Shown one piece after another: positions 34,431 to 45,659 of a DNA stretch of 64,000 bases. A program made the translations under genes and the position numbers. The stretch is from Dugong dugon. Lineage: Eukaryota > Chordata > Mammalia > Sirenia > Dugongidae. Within the stretch, counting starts at the first letter, position 1, and each line of letters starts with the position of its first letter. The notes below the pieces were generated by a model. The model searched no databases and was not told where the DNA came from. It saw only the letters and a list, made by a program, of their open reading frames with translations. The stretch is from positions 4,944,001 through 5,008,000 of the forward strand of contig CM057474.1 in NCBI GenBank assembly GCA_030035585.1. Direction: 5' to 3'.

Positions 34431-34552
34431 TTGTCAGGGATTTAGTTACTAGTATTTTATAAACATTGACATTTAAAAATAAAGCTGGTACATCACTCAT
34501 TTTAATGAATCCAATGGAAAATAAAGGCCATGGTGATTGGATAATATATACT

Positions 34553-34604
34553 TATGTGTATATATGTATATATATATACATACATATGTATATATATATA
34601 TAAT
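34553..34604. repeat. (TA/TG)n microsatellite
   Basis: Alternating tatatg and tatata units over about 50 bp. Confidence 0.92.
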
Positions 34605-34726
34605 TTCCTATGAACAGAAGACCATAAGTGTTAAAAAAAAAACCGTTTATATTACACATGTTATTGCAGTTAACAAAAACAACATAATTTCATATATTGG
34701 TAAGTTTGATAAAATACGCTGTTTCT

Positions 34727-34927
34727 GTTGTTAGGTGCTGTAGAGTCAATTTCAACACATAGCAACCCCATGTGACAGAGTAGAACTGCCCCATAGGGTT
34801 TCCTAGGCTGTAATCTTTATGGGAGCAGACTGCCACATCTTTCCTCCATGGAGCAGCTGGTGGGTTTGAACTGCCGACCTTTTGGTTAGCAGCCCAGCAC
34901 TTAACCATTGCGCCATCAGAGCTCCTT
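34727..34927 (-). mobile_element. Afrotherian SINE (type A)
   Basis: The tail is gttgttaggtgctgtagagt, almost the same as RTE 3' ends in this window. The body is acagagtagaactgccccat and the complemented head ccattgcgccatcagagctc. Confidence 0.93.
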
Positions 34928-34929
34928 TG

Positions 34930-35770
34930 AGAAAACATAAACAAAATAAATACACGTTAGAAATAATCTTTGAATGAGTTGATGGGAGAGTACATGTTTA
35001 TGCCCCTTGATTAAAAGAATTGTTTAATTGTCCCTTTATTTGAACACCTTTGGGTTATGCACTGTAGTTGGATTCTGGATGAGTGAGAGGTTAGCCTTTG
35101 TTTTGAACTGAGCAGAAAAGTGATCGTGGAAGGAGAGGTGGAAGAGGCCCACTACCACAGACAAATTTTAGGAAAGTGGGAGTTGACGATATGGACGATA
35201 TGGGAATTGAATACCTGACAACTGTCTGTGGTCCCATAACCCCTGAAAGGCTTAGTGGCTTGAAGACAGCTGAATTAAAACAGCAGAAAAGTCATGACCA
35301 CGGCCAGCGTTGTGTGCAGTCTGTATAATCACATAGGTCCAGTGCTCTGAAGGGCCCCACGCTTGGTTTCATGCTCTGCTGTCGCCATCTTGAAATTCAT
35401 CACAGTTTTGAACGAGTGGCTTGTGTTTTGATATTGGTCATGAATGTCCAGCAGGGGTTAGCCTTGAGAGAGGAAGTCAGATGGCAGCCCCAGAGCCACC
35501 TGGAGTTGGTGCATACCACGTTGTGAGAGCTGATTTGTTAAATATTCAGGAATTTTGTGAGAGAGTGATTTAATCATTGGTATCTTGAAATCAGACATGG
35601 TAAGAATATTTACACTATGGAAGTCTTTAGACACTACAAATCAGAGTTTCTCTCCTACCATCCTAGCACTGATTATTAGTCCTTTAAAGAAAGGTGAAAT
35701 AATATAATCAAAAGTTGCCTGGTTGGACTTTATGGTTGACAACTAGAACAATGAGATTATGAGAAATAAT
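34930..35770. other. Single-copy interval, no gene recognised
   Basis: No supported feature. Confidence 0.4.
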
Positions 35771-35774
35771 TATG

Positions 35775-36005
35775 ATAGCTAAAATTAGTTGATATTTTAT
35801 GTTTCAGGCACAGTGCTAAATGTATTACATAGATATCTCATTTAAACATCAAAACAAACACAACAAAACTATAAGGTAGACACGGGTGTATCCCCATTCT
35901 ACACGTGGAAAAACTGGTAGTGAGAGTAATTGCTTATGGACACCCACCTAGTAAGAGAAAGAGAGCTAGCATTTAAATCCGAAGCCTGTGTTTCTAACTC
36001 TGCTC
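35775..36005 (-). repeat. MIR SINE
   Basis: Contains tttcaggcacagtgctaaat, ccattctacacgtggaaaaa and a gcatttaaatccgaagcctg head complement. Confidence 0.78.
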
Positions 36006-36384
36006 ATTGAGAGCAATTTCCCACACCCCCACTCCCAGCCCTGGTGAGGCTATTTCCACTCACATCTTTTCTTCCAGAAATCCTCTGAACCGCCTGACCT
36101 TTAGCCTTCAGCCACAAAATCTTCAAGACTTGTAAATGTCTCATGTCTTTCCCTGAGGCTTTTATCTCTGACCCCGTGTATCCCGAACTTATTATAAATC
36201 CTGAGGGGAGCATTTTATCTAGACTCCCTTCCATTGTCCTGATCCAGCCAATTTGTTTTAGGGTGAATTTTTTTTTTTTTTTTGCTTTGACCTACCCATT
36301 CACAAACAACCCAAACAATGCCAAACCACAATCCATATCATACGGTAATTAAACACACTCATTAATTTTTCTGATAATAAGAAC

Positions 36385-36555
36385 ACCGTGAAGTACACTC
36401 TCTGCAGTCAGAGAGATGAAAGTTCAAACTCTGGTCCAGGCAACATCTGCTCTGTGATCTTGGAAATGTCACCAACTTCTTTTATGTGTAAAATGAGTAT
36501 TAAGATAGTCACCAATTCATGGGATTGTTGTGAGGATTAACAATAAACAAAACAC
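36385..36555 (+). repeat. MIR SINE
   Basis: Contains gagatgaaagttcaaactct, gctctgtgatcttggaaatg and gggattgttgtgaggattaa in forward MIR order. Confidence 0.8.
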
Positions 36556-36589
36556 ACAACTTCATCAATACTAGTTCTTATTTTTCTCA

Positions 36590-37300
36590 TGATATAAAAT
36601 TATGAATAATATAGATAAATATGAAGAAAATTAAAATGGCCTATAAACACACCATCCTGAGAAACTATTACAATTTTCTATCTGTGCATGTTATTTACAA
36701 AATTGGAATTATATTTTGTTTATAGTTTTGATTCCTACTTTTCACTTAATATATGATGAGTATTTCTCAATTTTAGAAAATATGACTTAAAAATTAATTT
36801 CTAATAGCTGTAAAATATTTAGTCTTTTGGTGGATCATAGTTTTTAATATTTAGGATGTTTCCATATTTTGATATTATAAATAATACAGTGATAAGCATC
36901 TGTGTTCACATCTTTTCTGAATCTCTAAATATTTCTTTCAAATAGAGTTTTAGAAGTATTGATGAGTTATTGGTATGAAACGTTTCAAAGGTTTTTATGT
37001 ATAGTGTCAAGTTCACTTATGTAAAGAGTTCATTATTTTACATTTCTTGTCAGCAGAATATAAGAGTACCTAGGTCACTTTAACCTAAGCAAATATTTAC
37101 TAACTTGATGTGTGGAAACAGCACATATCTTTTATAAAAATTTATATCATCGTATATTAGACATACATATCGCTTCTCTTGAGACCTATTTGGTCATGTC
37201 CTTAGCCTATTTTCTTACTCATTTGTGAGCAAATGTTCTAATATAAAATGTACATTTTTGTTGCAAATATTTTTCTGTTAATCTGAGGTCCCCTTGATCT
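36590..37300 (-). mobile_element. Ancient L1M-like fragment
   Basis: The stretches tgatattataaataatacag and ctatttggtcatgtccttagcctatttt echo minus-strand L1M ORF2 and 3' UTR sequence. Highly diverged and AT-rich, so family and limits are tentative. Confidence 0.45.
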
Positions 37301-37629
37301 ATGGCTCAAAACAATGAATTTCTTGGGGGAGCATCTGGCCAAGTTTTTTTTTTTTACTTTACAAAAATAAGACAAATGTAGCTGGCTCAGTTCATTTCTA
37401 TTCCAGGTGTGATGCCTAGAGCTGGGGCAGCCATGTTGTAACCATGTGGAACAAACATAAATGAAAAGCCAAGAGACTCACAAGTTGGCAACCCTGGCAC
37501 ATTGCCAAGGCTGTTTACCAAATCTAGCAGCTGCTTACTTCCAGACTTCTTGCTATATGTTAAAATTGCTGTAAGTTAGAGTTTTTGTTACTTGCAGCTG
37601 AAAGCATTCTTAAATAATACATTGTTCTT

Positions 37630-37890
37630 CAGGAATCTGATTAGATATCATTTCCTCTGGGATGCCTTCCCAGGCCCATGAGGATGGGTTAGGGTTCTCT
37701 CCTCTCTGTAATTATGGAGAGTATTGCCTACTCCTATTTAGCACTCAACTGATTACATATCTCTTTCTCTCTCACTAGACCATAAAATCCTTGAAGGTAG
37801 GAATTGTGTTTACTACACAGCGGTGACTTCAGCACTGACAGAGTAGGTGCACTATGACAGTTATTGCATGAATTAATAAATATTGTCTGT
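37630..37890 (+). repeat. L2 LINE 3' end
   Basis: Contains tttcctctgggatgccttcc, actagaccataaaatccttg followed by aaggtaggaattgtgttt, and a gcatgaattaataaata end, in the order of L2 3' termini. Confidence 0.75.
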
Positions 37891-39410
37891 AAACATATTC
37901 TCTGGAGAAAAAAGGCTTTAAAAAGAAAGGAAGAGTAGAAGATATCTCTACATCTTTTTATCTCTCTGTCAACAGTCTCCCCCCTTATAGCTAATTTATT
38001 AAGGAAGTGCCTTTTGAAAGGAAGATCACAATTTCATAGGCTGTTGAAGCCCACCTTAACTCTCAAGGGCCCTGTTTGCAAACATCTTTGTGTCCAGTGG
38101 CCTAAATTGACCTTGAACTTCTTCATATATTTTTTAAATATTTGTTTCAAAACTTTTACTGAGGCGAGTCCACAATCTCATCAACTAAGTGGAGGTTGTT
38201 TTTAAAGAACTCACCTGTCTGCATCTCATCCCCAACCATGAATATTTAAATTCCCGTTGTCACCATTTTTGATGACTAGCATTTCATTTGGTAAAATGTG
38301 TCTGCCATAGAATTGCATTTCTTGAGTATTGGGGTGCTTGATATTTATTTAAAAACCCACAGTAACTCTGGACCAAGTGCACTTAAAATGGAAAACATAA
38401 ACGCCTTCTTGTTTAAAAGTTTATTCTGTTCTGTTCTGTTCTAAGTAATGTACAAAGGAGTGAGAACAAGAAACAGAGCAATGTTGGAAAATTCTAAGAG
38501 TCACGAGTGACATGCTGAGTCACTACAGACAGGAGACTTTGCAAGGTAAAGCGTCATCTCTGTGAGCTTGTTGGGATCATGGAAAACTGGCCAGCAAGAT
38601 TATTTGACTCACTTTATAATAACCCATGTTTACCTTAAATATTCCATTCTGTGATCCCTCCATGGAAAATCTATTGCTACAGAATCAAGACATACACTGT
38701 TCTCAACTAGGGGAGAGCAAAGCCTGAAGTATTTCTGCAGTTTCTGGTCTGGTATATGTGTCATGCAGTTTATTTTTCAAAAAGTGACACATAAAACACT
38801 TAATTCAGTTTAACAACAAGGCTTGGCTTCCAGGCAGTTTCTTGTGTGTGACTTCAACAGGTTTTCTTGGGTTGACTATGGGCATTTTTCAGGGGCATCA
38901 CATGAATTATCAATGGTTGCATGCGGAAAATTAAGTGTTACCTTGGTATTTATGCGCTATATCCCTTGGTGCATATCCCAAAGGAAGACCTGCTTGCTCA
39001 CGTGCTATTCCTGGCAGAATACCCTTCCAGTTCCGTGATACTCAAGAGACAACTGAAAACGTACAATGGAAAAATGCACATTTGGGCTTTTCATTCTTTA
39101 TTATCTTGGAGGAATGGTCATACACTCCTTTTTTCAAGGTCATAAAACTTTTGCTGCAGAACAAATCCTTCCTGCCAGGTTGCTCGGCAGAAACTGAGCC
39201 TCAGTAAATGAGGACTATTTCATTCTGGTTACAGAGAAAATCCTGTTTGGAATGGGATGATACACTTAAGAATTCTCTATTCAGTGTGTTTATTCAGATT
39301 AGTAGCTTTAGCCTGCTGCTGGTTTATTGGGATGGAGAAGACCTTGGTTTAGTCCTGTCTGGTCTCCGTCTCTGATTTAGTTGAATAGGGACACATGTGT
39401 GTGGGAGGGC
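37891..39410. other. Single-copy interval, no gene recognised
   Basis: Frames of 63-90 codons overlap at 38823-39207. None has a recognisable domain. A short ctgtt pentamer run lies near 38425-38441. Confidence 0.4.
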
Positions 39411-39420
39411 TTGGTCAATG

Positions 39421-39637
39421 TCAGCCCTGGTGGTGTAGTGTTTAAAGCTCTCTCGGCTGCTAACCAGAAGGTCGACAGTTTGAATCCACCACCCACCCCG
39501 TGGGAGAAAGATGTGGCAGTCTGCTTCTATAAAGATTTACAGCCTTGGAAACCCTATGGGGCAGTTCTACTCTGTCCTATATGGTTGCTATGAGTCAGAA
39601 TTGACTCAACGGCAATGGGTTTGGTTTTTAATGGGTT
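39421..39637 (+). mobile_element. Afrotherian SINE (type A)
   Basis: The head is cagccctggtggtgtagtgt, B box gacagtttgaatccaccacc, body ccctatggggcagttctact, tail gagtcagaattgactcaacg. Exact 10-bp target duplication ttggtcaatg at 39411-39420 and 39638-39647. Confidence 0.96.
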
Positions 39638-39789
39638 TTGGTCAATGCTGCCTTGGAAGCAAAATTGGGATCTGAACCAAGTGTGTTTTCAGAGCTGGTT
39701 CTGTTTTAATCTGTGATCTCTTCTCAAAATTAATTTTCAATTACACAGTAATACTTGAATACGTTCTCCTTTTTTTTTAAAAAAAGGAA

Positions 39790-40405
39790 TGTTGGAGCAA
39801 CAGAGGAAGAAGGAGAGAGCCAGGAATAGAAGGAGGAAATGGAATGTGTGGCTAATTGCTCCATGAACAACTGCCTTGTTTGCCATGAGACTAGAAGAAC
39901 TGGATGGTGCCTGGTTACCATTACTGAATGTTTTGATCAAAGATTTTATAGAAGAATCCTGATCAAAAGGAGAAAAAATGCAGAACAGAATTTTAAATTT
40001 TTATGGAATCCAGATATTCTGGATCCATGGGGGCTGAATGAACCCCTGAAACTATTGTTGTGAGATAATCTTCAAATCTTTTAAACCAAGAATATCCCCC
40101 GAAGTCTTGTTAAAACCAAACAATAGTTAGCTTAACTAGTAAAGAATATCTGCTCTTTTAGGAACTATCTATACGGGATCAAATTGACAACAGCAACTCG
40201 AAAGGTTAGATAGGAAACTTAGGGGGCAGTGAGTTCACGTTAATAGAGAAGTAACAATTCAGAAAAGGAGGGTGAGAATGGCTGCACAACTTGAAGAATG
40301 TAATCAATGTCACTGAACTGTACATGTAGAAATTGTTGATTTGGTGTATGTTCTGCTGTGTATATTCTCAACAACAATGACAAAATATTAAACAACTCTA
40401 TTAAA
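39790..40405 (+). mobile_element. Afrotherian L1 3' UTR, 5'-truncated
   Basis: A close relative of 33375-34168 (shared ggaggaaatggaatgtgtgg, ttttatagaagaatcctgat) and the complement of the tails at 52.0 and 55.7-57.7 kb. It ends in an A-rich stretch (caaaatattaaacaactcta). A frame of 74 codons (39839-40063) lies in the position equivalent to the frames in the other copies. Confidence 0.78.
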
Positions 40406-40429
40406 AACTGGCATGTTATGATGAGTCTG

Positions 40430-40745
40430 AGATCCCCTTGACTAGTCCTCCCAAGCCTAACCCATTCCCAGAGGTTACTGTTATTATCAGTGTATTGAGG
40501 ATCCTTCCAGGAACATTTTCTAAGTATTTACATACATATATGAACTTGTAGGGATTATAGTACATTGCTTTGTGTGTATGTATATGTTTTAAAAAACGGA
40601 AGTTCATACTGTGTCATTGTTCTGCCACTTGCTTTTTTTCAATTAGCATTACGTCCTGGAGACCTTTCATGTAAAAAAAAAATACACACACACCACACAC
40701 ACACACATTTGGTTCCAATATTCAGCCAGTCTATGCTATATTGCA
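40430..40745 (-). mobile_element. Ancient L1M-like 3' region
   Basis: Contains attcccagaggttactgtta, gaggatccttccaggaacat and attacgtcctggagaccttt, a pattern seen in old L1M 3' UTRs. A (CA)n run interrupts it at 40682-40708. Confidence 0.5.
40672..40708. repeat. A-run and (CA)n microsatellite
   Basis: Nine or more A followed by imperfect CA repeats. Confidence 0.9.
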
Positions 40746-40754
40746 AAGAATGTG

Positions 40755-42248
40755 CCGTTGTTAGGTGCCATTGAGTCGGTTCCGACTTATAGCAATCCTA
40801 TGTACAACAGAACAAAACACCTCCTGGTCCTGCGCCATCTTCACAATCATTGTTATGCTTGAGCCCATTGTTGCAGTCACTGTGTCAATCCATCTCATTG
40901 AGGATCTTACTCTTTTTCGCTGACACTCTACCAAGCATGATGTCCTTCTCCAGGAACTGGTCCCTCCCGATAATATGCCCGAAGTATGTGAGACAAAGTC
41001 TCACCATCCTTGCTTCTAATGAGCATTCTGGCGGTACTTCTTCCAAGACAGATTTGCTCATTCTTCTGGCAGACCATGGGATATTCAGTATTCTTCGCCA
41101 GCACCGCAATTAAAAGGCAGCACTTCTTCAGTCTTCCTTATTCATTGCCCAGCTTTCACATACATATGAGGCGATTGAAAACACCCTGGCTTGGGTCAGG
41201 CACACCTTAGTCCTCAAAGTGATATCTTTGCTTTTTGACACGTTAAAGAGGTCTTCTACAGCAGATTTGACCAATGCAATGCATAGTTTGATTTCTTGAC
41301 TGCTGCTTCCATGGGTGTTGATTGTGGATTCAAGTAAAATGAAATCCTTGACAACTTCAGTCTTTTCTCCGTTTATCATGATGTTGCTTATTAGTCCAAT
41401 TGTGAGGAGTTTTGTTTTCTTTATGTTGAAGTGCAATCCGGACCAAAGGCTGTGGTCTTCGAGCTTCATCAGTAAGTGCTTCAAGTCCTCTTCACTTTCA
41501 GCAAGAAGGTTGTGTCATCTGCATAACGCAGATTGTTAATGAGTCTTCCTCCAATCCTGATGCCCCGTTCTTCTTCATATGGTCCAGCTTCCCGGCATAC
41601 AGATTGAGGAAGCATGGTGAAAGGATACAACACTGATGCACACCTTTTCTGATTGTAAACCACGCAGGATCCCCTTATTCTATTAGAATGACTGACTCTT
41701 GGTCTATGTACAGGTTCTGAATGAGCACAGATAAGTGTTCTGGAGTGCCTATTCTTCTCAACGTTATCCATAATTTGTTATGATCCACACAGTAGAATGC
41801 CTTTACATAGTCAATAAAACACAGGTAAACATCTTTCTGGTGTCCTCTACCTTCAGCCAAGACCGATCTGACATCAGCAATGATATCCCCAGTTCCACGT
41901 CTTCTTCTGAAGCTGGCTTGGATTTCTGGCAGTTCCCTGTTGATGTACTGCTACAACGATTTTTGAATTATTTTCAGCAAAATTTTACTGGTGTGTGATA
42001 TGAAAGATATTATTTGATAATTTCCACGTTCTGTTGGATCACCTTTCTTTGGAATGGGCCCAGATATGGATCTCTTCCAGTCAGTTGGCCAGGTAGATGT
42101 CTACCAAATTTCTTGGCATAGACTAGTGAGCACTTCCAGCGTGACATCTGTTTGTTGAAACGTGTCAGTTGGTACTCTTTGAATTCCTAGAGCCTTGTTT
42201 TTCCCTAATGCCTTCAGTGCAGCTTGGACTTTTTCTTTCAATACCATT
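40755..42248 (-). mobile_element. RTE-type LINE with partial reverse transcriptase
   Basis: The longest RTE copy here. Read on the minus strand it enters in the N-terminal part of the reverse transcriptase (about 42090-42050 encodes WPTDWKRSISGPIPKKGD). Then come the palm motif CFIDYVKAFYCVDHNKLW (frame 41675-41860), the catalytic box NLRYADDTTFLL with YADD intact (frame 41481-41771), and the thumb region NIKKTKLLTIGLISNIMINGE... with SSQEIKLCIALVKSA (frame 41128-41484). The frames are shifted relative to each other, so it is dead. The 3' end (ccgttgttaggtgccattga on the plus strand) is nearly the same as the afrotherian SINE tail. The endonuclease and the 5' end are missing. Confidence 0.92.
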
Positions 42249-42415
42249 GGTTCATGTGGCATAGTAGTTAAGAGCTATGGCCGCTAGCCAAAAGGTCAGC
42301 AGTCTGAATCCACCAGCTGCTCCTTGGAAACCCTATGGGGCAGTTCTACTCCGTCCTATAGGGTCACTATGAGTCAGACTCGACTCAATAGCAGTGGGTT
42401 TGTTTGTTTATTTTT
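42249..42415 (+). mobile_element. Afrotherian SINE (type A)
   Basis: The head is gttcatgtggcatagtagtt with B box gcagtctgaatccaccagct, body ccctatggggcagttctact, and tail gagtcagactcgactcaata. It directly abuts the truncated 5' end of the RTE. Confidence 0.92.
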
Positions 42416-42495
42416 GATATATATGTACATATACCTATATGCAGTCATGTATATATACGACTATATATATACATATACACATATGTATATACACA
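42416..42495. repeat. TA-rich microsatellite
   Basis: About 80 bp of tatata/tacata units following the SINE tail, probably seeded by it. Confidence 0.88.
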
Positions 42496-42497
42496 GT

Positions 42498-42562
42498 CAT
42501 GCACTGCATAGCATCCCTTCAGGCAATGTCCCACCGTATCTACACACCTGTGGTCCCATACG
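42498..42562 (+). mobile_element. DNA transposon end (Tigger-like), tentative
   Basis: The stretch cagtcatgcactgcatagca followed by ctgtggtcccatacgg resembles the terminal region of a mariner/Tigger-type element found across mammals. It is cut short by the GC-rich segment. Confidence 0.4.
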
Positions 42563-43085
42563 GTTGTTGTTGTTTTTAAGGGAAAGCAGCTCTCCTTTTA
42601 TTATATCCCCCAATGGTTTCAAAGACCCCATACCCCCAGTGAAGGAGCAGGGGGGCCCCAGGGCACATCTCAATCTCCAGGGCACCTCCTCCTTCCCCTC
42701 ACCCGGGCTTCATTCACCCACCCAGGAGTCGAACCCTGCCCTCATTCCCAGCCCAGGGCAGTGCCAGCTGTGGCCCCTCTGCTCTTCCCGTGGGCGCTGG
42801 CGGGCTCCTGGCTCTGGGCGGAGGCCGCGGTGGCGGCTGCACGTGAGCTCCCCGCGCCTGCACACCGGCTCCCCCTCTTCCCCCGTCCCTGTGGCCACCT
42901 CTCGGTGCCCTCCATGCCTCCTCACCTCACCCAGCTCTCCGTGCAGCCTCTGGCTGGCCTGCAGGTGCACACTCTGCAAGGCTGGCCCCCTGTATCCAGT
43001 GGATATAGGTCTAGGGCTTTGTGTGGTGGACAGGAGGCAGCGGGGCCTGTGGGGGCCCAGGCTGCTCCTGCTCCTCAGGTAGGCA
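42563..43085 (-). pseudogene. Candidate processed retrocopy, GC-rich, parent gene unknown
   Basis: A sharply bounded GC-rich island in AT-rich surroundings. Read on the minus strand, a 129-codon frame (42710-43099) closes with a TGA. About 125 bases of apparent 3' UTR follow, then AATAAA (complement of 42597-42602), and about 20 bases later an A-rich aaaaacaacaacaa end (complement of 42564-42577). That order is what a reverse-transcribed mRNA 3' end looks like. The translated frame is rich in Arg, Gly and Glu and I recognise no domain. The overlapping 252-codon plus-strand frame begins in the SINE and is not a gene. No target duplication was found. It could instead be a single-copy CpG-rich element. 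Confidence 0.35.
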
Positions 43086-43156
43086 GAATAGCTAGCCACA
43101 CCAAAGAATACGCACAGCAGTTAGAAAGTTAAAATGAGAGTTTTACATACATAAAA

Positions 43157-43326
43157 GGAGCCTGCAGCCCTGGTGGCAGAGGGGTTAAGAGCTCAGCTGC
43201 TACCCAAAAGGTCAGTGGTTTGAATCCATCAGCCACTCCTTGGAAACCCTATGGGGTAGCTCTACTTTGTCCTATAGGGTCGCTATGAGTCGGAATCGAC
43301 TTGACAGCAGTGGGTTTTTGGTTTTT
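43157..43326 (+). mobile_element. Afrotherian SINE (type A)
   Basis: The head is cagccctggtggcagagggg, B box gtggtttgaatccatcagcc, body ccctatggggtagctctact, and tail gagtcggaatcgacttgaca, with a gtttttggtttttg end. It sits at the very start of the type B SINE that follows. Confidence 0.93.
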
Positions 43327-43500
43327 GGGTGGTGCAAGCAGTTTGTGATGAGCTGTTAAACAAAAGGTTGGCGATTTGAGCCTGCCCAGCAGCTTCAGGG
43401 AAGAAAAGTCCTGGTGATCTGCTTCCATAAAGATTACAGCCAAGAAAACCCTATAGAGCAGCTCTGCTCTGTAACACATGGGGTCGCCATAAGTTGGGAA
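43327..43500 (+). mobile_element. Afrotherian SINE (type B)
   Basis: It begins gggtggtgcaagcagtttgt without the first head bases. Those bases (aggagcctg) may lie before the type A SINE at about 43157, implying insertion of A into the head of B. Body gatctgcttccataaagatt, tail gggtcgccataagttgggaa. Confidence 0.85.
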
Positions 43501-43514
43501 CTATGCTAATGTTA

Positions 43515-43745
43515 GCTCAAAAAACAGCTAACATTTATTGAACATTTTCTATAGTGAGACACTTTCTAAGTGCTTCTCACATTTCAGTTCATTAAGGATA
43601 TTTAGTTCCCATGGTGATCATACACGCCAGCTGCGGTCATCTTGAGATTACAAAACCGCAGTGAAGGGAGTTAAGTGACTTGTCCGAGGTCACACAGCTG
43701 GGATATAACAAAAATACCCGGCTTCTAGCCCAAGCTCTTGACTAC
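43515..43745 (-). repeat. MIR SINE
   Basis: Contains agctaacatttattgaacat, ttaagtgacttgtccgaggt and cacacagctgggatataac in complement MIR order. Confidence 0.85.
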
Positions 43746-43929
43746 TCAAGTACTTTTATTTGAGTTATTGTGTTCTGACCACAGTTTAATTTATTTACTT
43801 TTCGAAAATAATAATTTGAGACACTCTGCTGCATTTGCAGCATTAGGCATTGTGGGAAACGTTAAAGTAATAACTGACAGATACGTAACATTTCACACTA
43901 TTCCAAGGCATATACACGTATAATGATGA

Positions 43930-44175
43930 TAACAATAGTTTCCATATCCTAAGTGTCCCCTCTATCTTAGATATCTCTCTGGTGGATTCTCTACATGCAT
44001 TCATTATTCCATTAAAAAATGGTTCCAAGTGTGAAATAGATCTTATTAATTTCAGTTATCAGTGAAGGAAACTGAGGCTCAGCAAGGCTGAGTGACTTAG
44101 CCAAGGCCATACCACCGAGTGTAAGTGTTGGCTTCTGACCCCAGGACGCTTGCTTTCCCACCCCTTGACTTGCTG
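43930..44175 (-). repeat. MIR SINE
   Basis: Contains gaaggaaactgaggctcagc and gagtgacttagccaaggcca followed by the head complement. The 5' half is weak. Confidence 0.75.
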
Positions 44176-44184
44176 TTACCCTCC

Positions 44185-44352
44185 TAAACCAAAAACCAAG
44201 CCCACTGCCATGGAGTCAATCCCGACCCGCAGCAACCTTACGGGACAGAGTGGAACTACCCCAGAGGGTTTCCAAGGAGCGGCTGGTGGATTTGAACTGC
44301 TCACCTTTTGGTTAGCAGCCGAGTTTTTAACCACGGTGCCACCAGGGTCCCA
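44185..44352 (-). mobile_element. Afrotherian SINE (type A)
   Basis: The tail is aagcccactgccatggagtc, the body acagagtggaactaccccag, and the complemented head ccacggtgccaccagggtcc. Confidence 0.92.
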
Positions 44353-44354
44353 CT

Positions 44355-44720
44355 GGCCTCTTGAGTAGGCATTATGTGGCTCTTCCATTTTACAGAGGAG
44401 GGAACAGAAGCTAAGAGTGGTTGGTGATAAGCCATAGCTAAGAGCTGAGATTTGATCCTTATTTTGTTGTTCAAAAGCCCGTGTGATTTGCACTGTAGCA
44501 TGCTGGCCCTTAGACTGGCTTAATATTGGAACCAAATGCTCCAGTTGCGGTTTCGTTAACTGTTAGTGGTAAAATTAATTGAATAATGATGAAACCACAT
44601 ATTGCAAACAAGAAGATGAGCTGAGAGAGTTTCAATGACTTGCCCAAGATATATCTAGTCAACGGCTAAGCTGGGCCTTGCCTTAACCCCAGGGATTCTG
44701 ACTCCCAATGCATTGTTGAC
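44355..44720 (-). repeat. Two MIR-like fragments
   Basis: The first (44355-44510) has cattttacagaggagggaac. The second (about 44595-44715) has tcaatgacttgcccaagata and ccccagggattctgactccc. Both are read in complement MIR order and are diverged. Confidence 0.55.
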
Positions 44721-45419
44721 CACTCACAGCTGGTGCTCTAGACTTCAGCAGACCTCCTTTCTCCTGAGTCTCACCAAAGTGTCACCCCAGCGCTGGGATT
44801 TCCATCAATGGTCAGTAACTGACATCATCCCCCCAGATGGAATTATCCCTGTAATTTTGTACTTGAAGTTATAATGAAAAGGAGAGACACGTATTGCTGT
44901 TCACCTGACTAGAATGCCGACAGCATCCAGCTGGCTGAGGTTAATCTGGGAAATCTGGGAGCTTCTGGTGGAGTGGAGTGAATCTGACGTGAATATGGCA
45001 GAGCTCCCTGAAGCCCCAGGAGGAGAAGAAAGTGCTATGTCTGCTCGTGGATTTTGGCCAGAGGCAGATGCATTTGCACTTGCTCTGAAGTTGTCTTCGG
45101 CTCGTGTGAGAGATGAGACAGTGCTATGTTGGCAGGTGTAACACCAGAAGCTGCTAGTCCAGCTCGGCCGTATCTCACCGGGAGCTCCTCCACTTACCAC
45201 TCTGCCTCTCGTCTGCCAGTAGGCTGGTTAGCCTGGGCTGTGGGGGCTATTTTAAGAGTGCCACATGTGGAGCATCTGAAAGAGGGAAAGGCTAATTTGG
45301 AGGAAGGTTGTATTACGTCGAGAAAGGTCACTGTTCGGAGTTGGCAGGCATTCCAGCTTTTGAATCAAGCCCTTCTGACTCCAAATCCCAAGGTGTTTTC
45401 ACCACACCCTATCTCATAA

Positions 45420-45580
45420 TTACCCTCCTAACTGGGTATAATTTGAATCCTCCAGTCCTACTGAAGAGGAAACAGAAGTTCAGAGTGGTTCAGTGATCTG
45501 CTCACATTTAAGGCCAGAGTTCAATCTGGACTTACGACTCAAAAGGCTATGGCATTTGCTCTCTAGGCTGGCTTAATATC
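45420..45580 (-). repeat. MIR-like fragment, similar to 44390-44530
   Basis: Contains actgaagaggaaacagaagt followed by tcagagtggttcagtgatct, and ggctggcttaatatcagagc. The last block also occurs after the MIR-like fragment at 44.4 kb, which MIR alone does not explain. Confidence 0.5.
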
Positions 45581-45659
45581 AGAGCCCAAATGGATCAATG
45601 CTTGAGCTATTTTGTTAACCTGTGAGTTGGTAGAAAATATGAAACAATAAAAAATAATG

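Noticed and set aside
42324-43082. 252-codon plus-strand open frame
   Set aside because: It starts inside an afrotherian SINE, crosses a TA microsatellite and a transposon end, and is open later only because the DNA is GC-rich.
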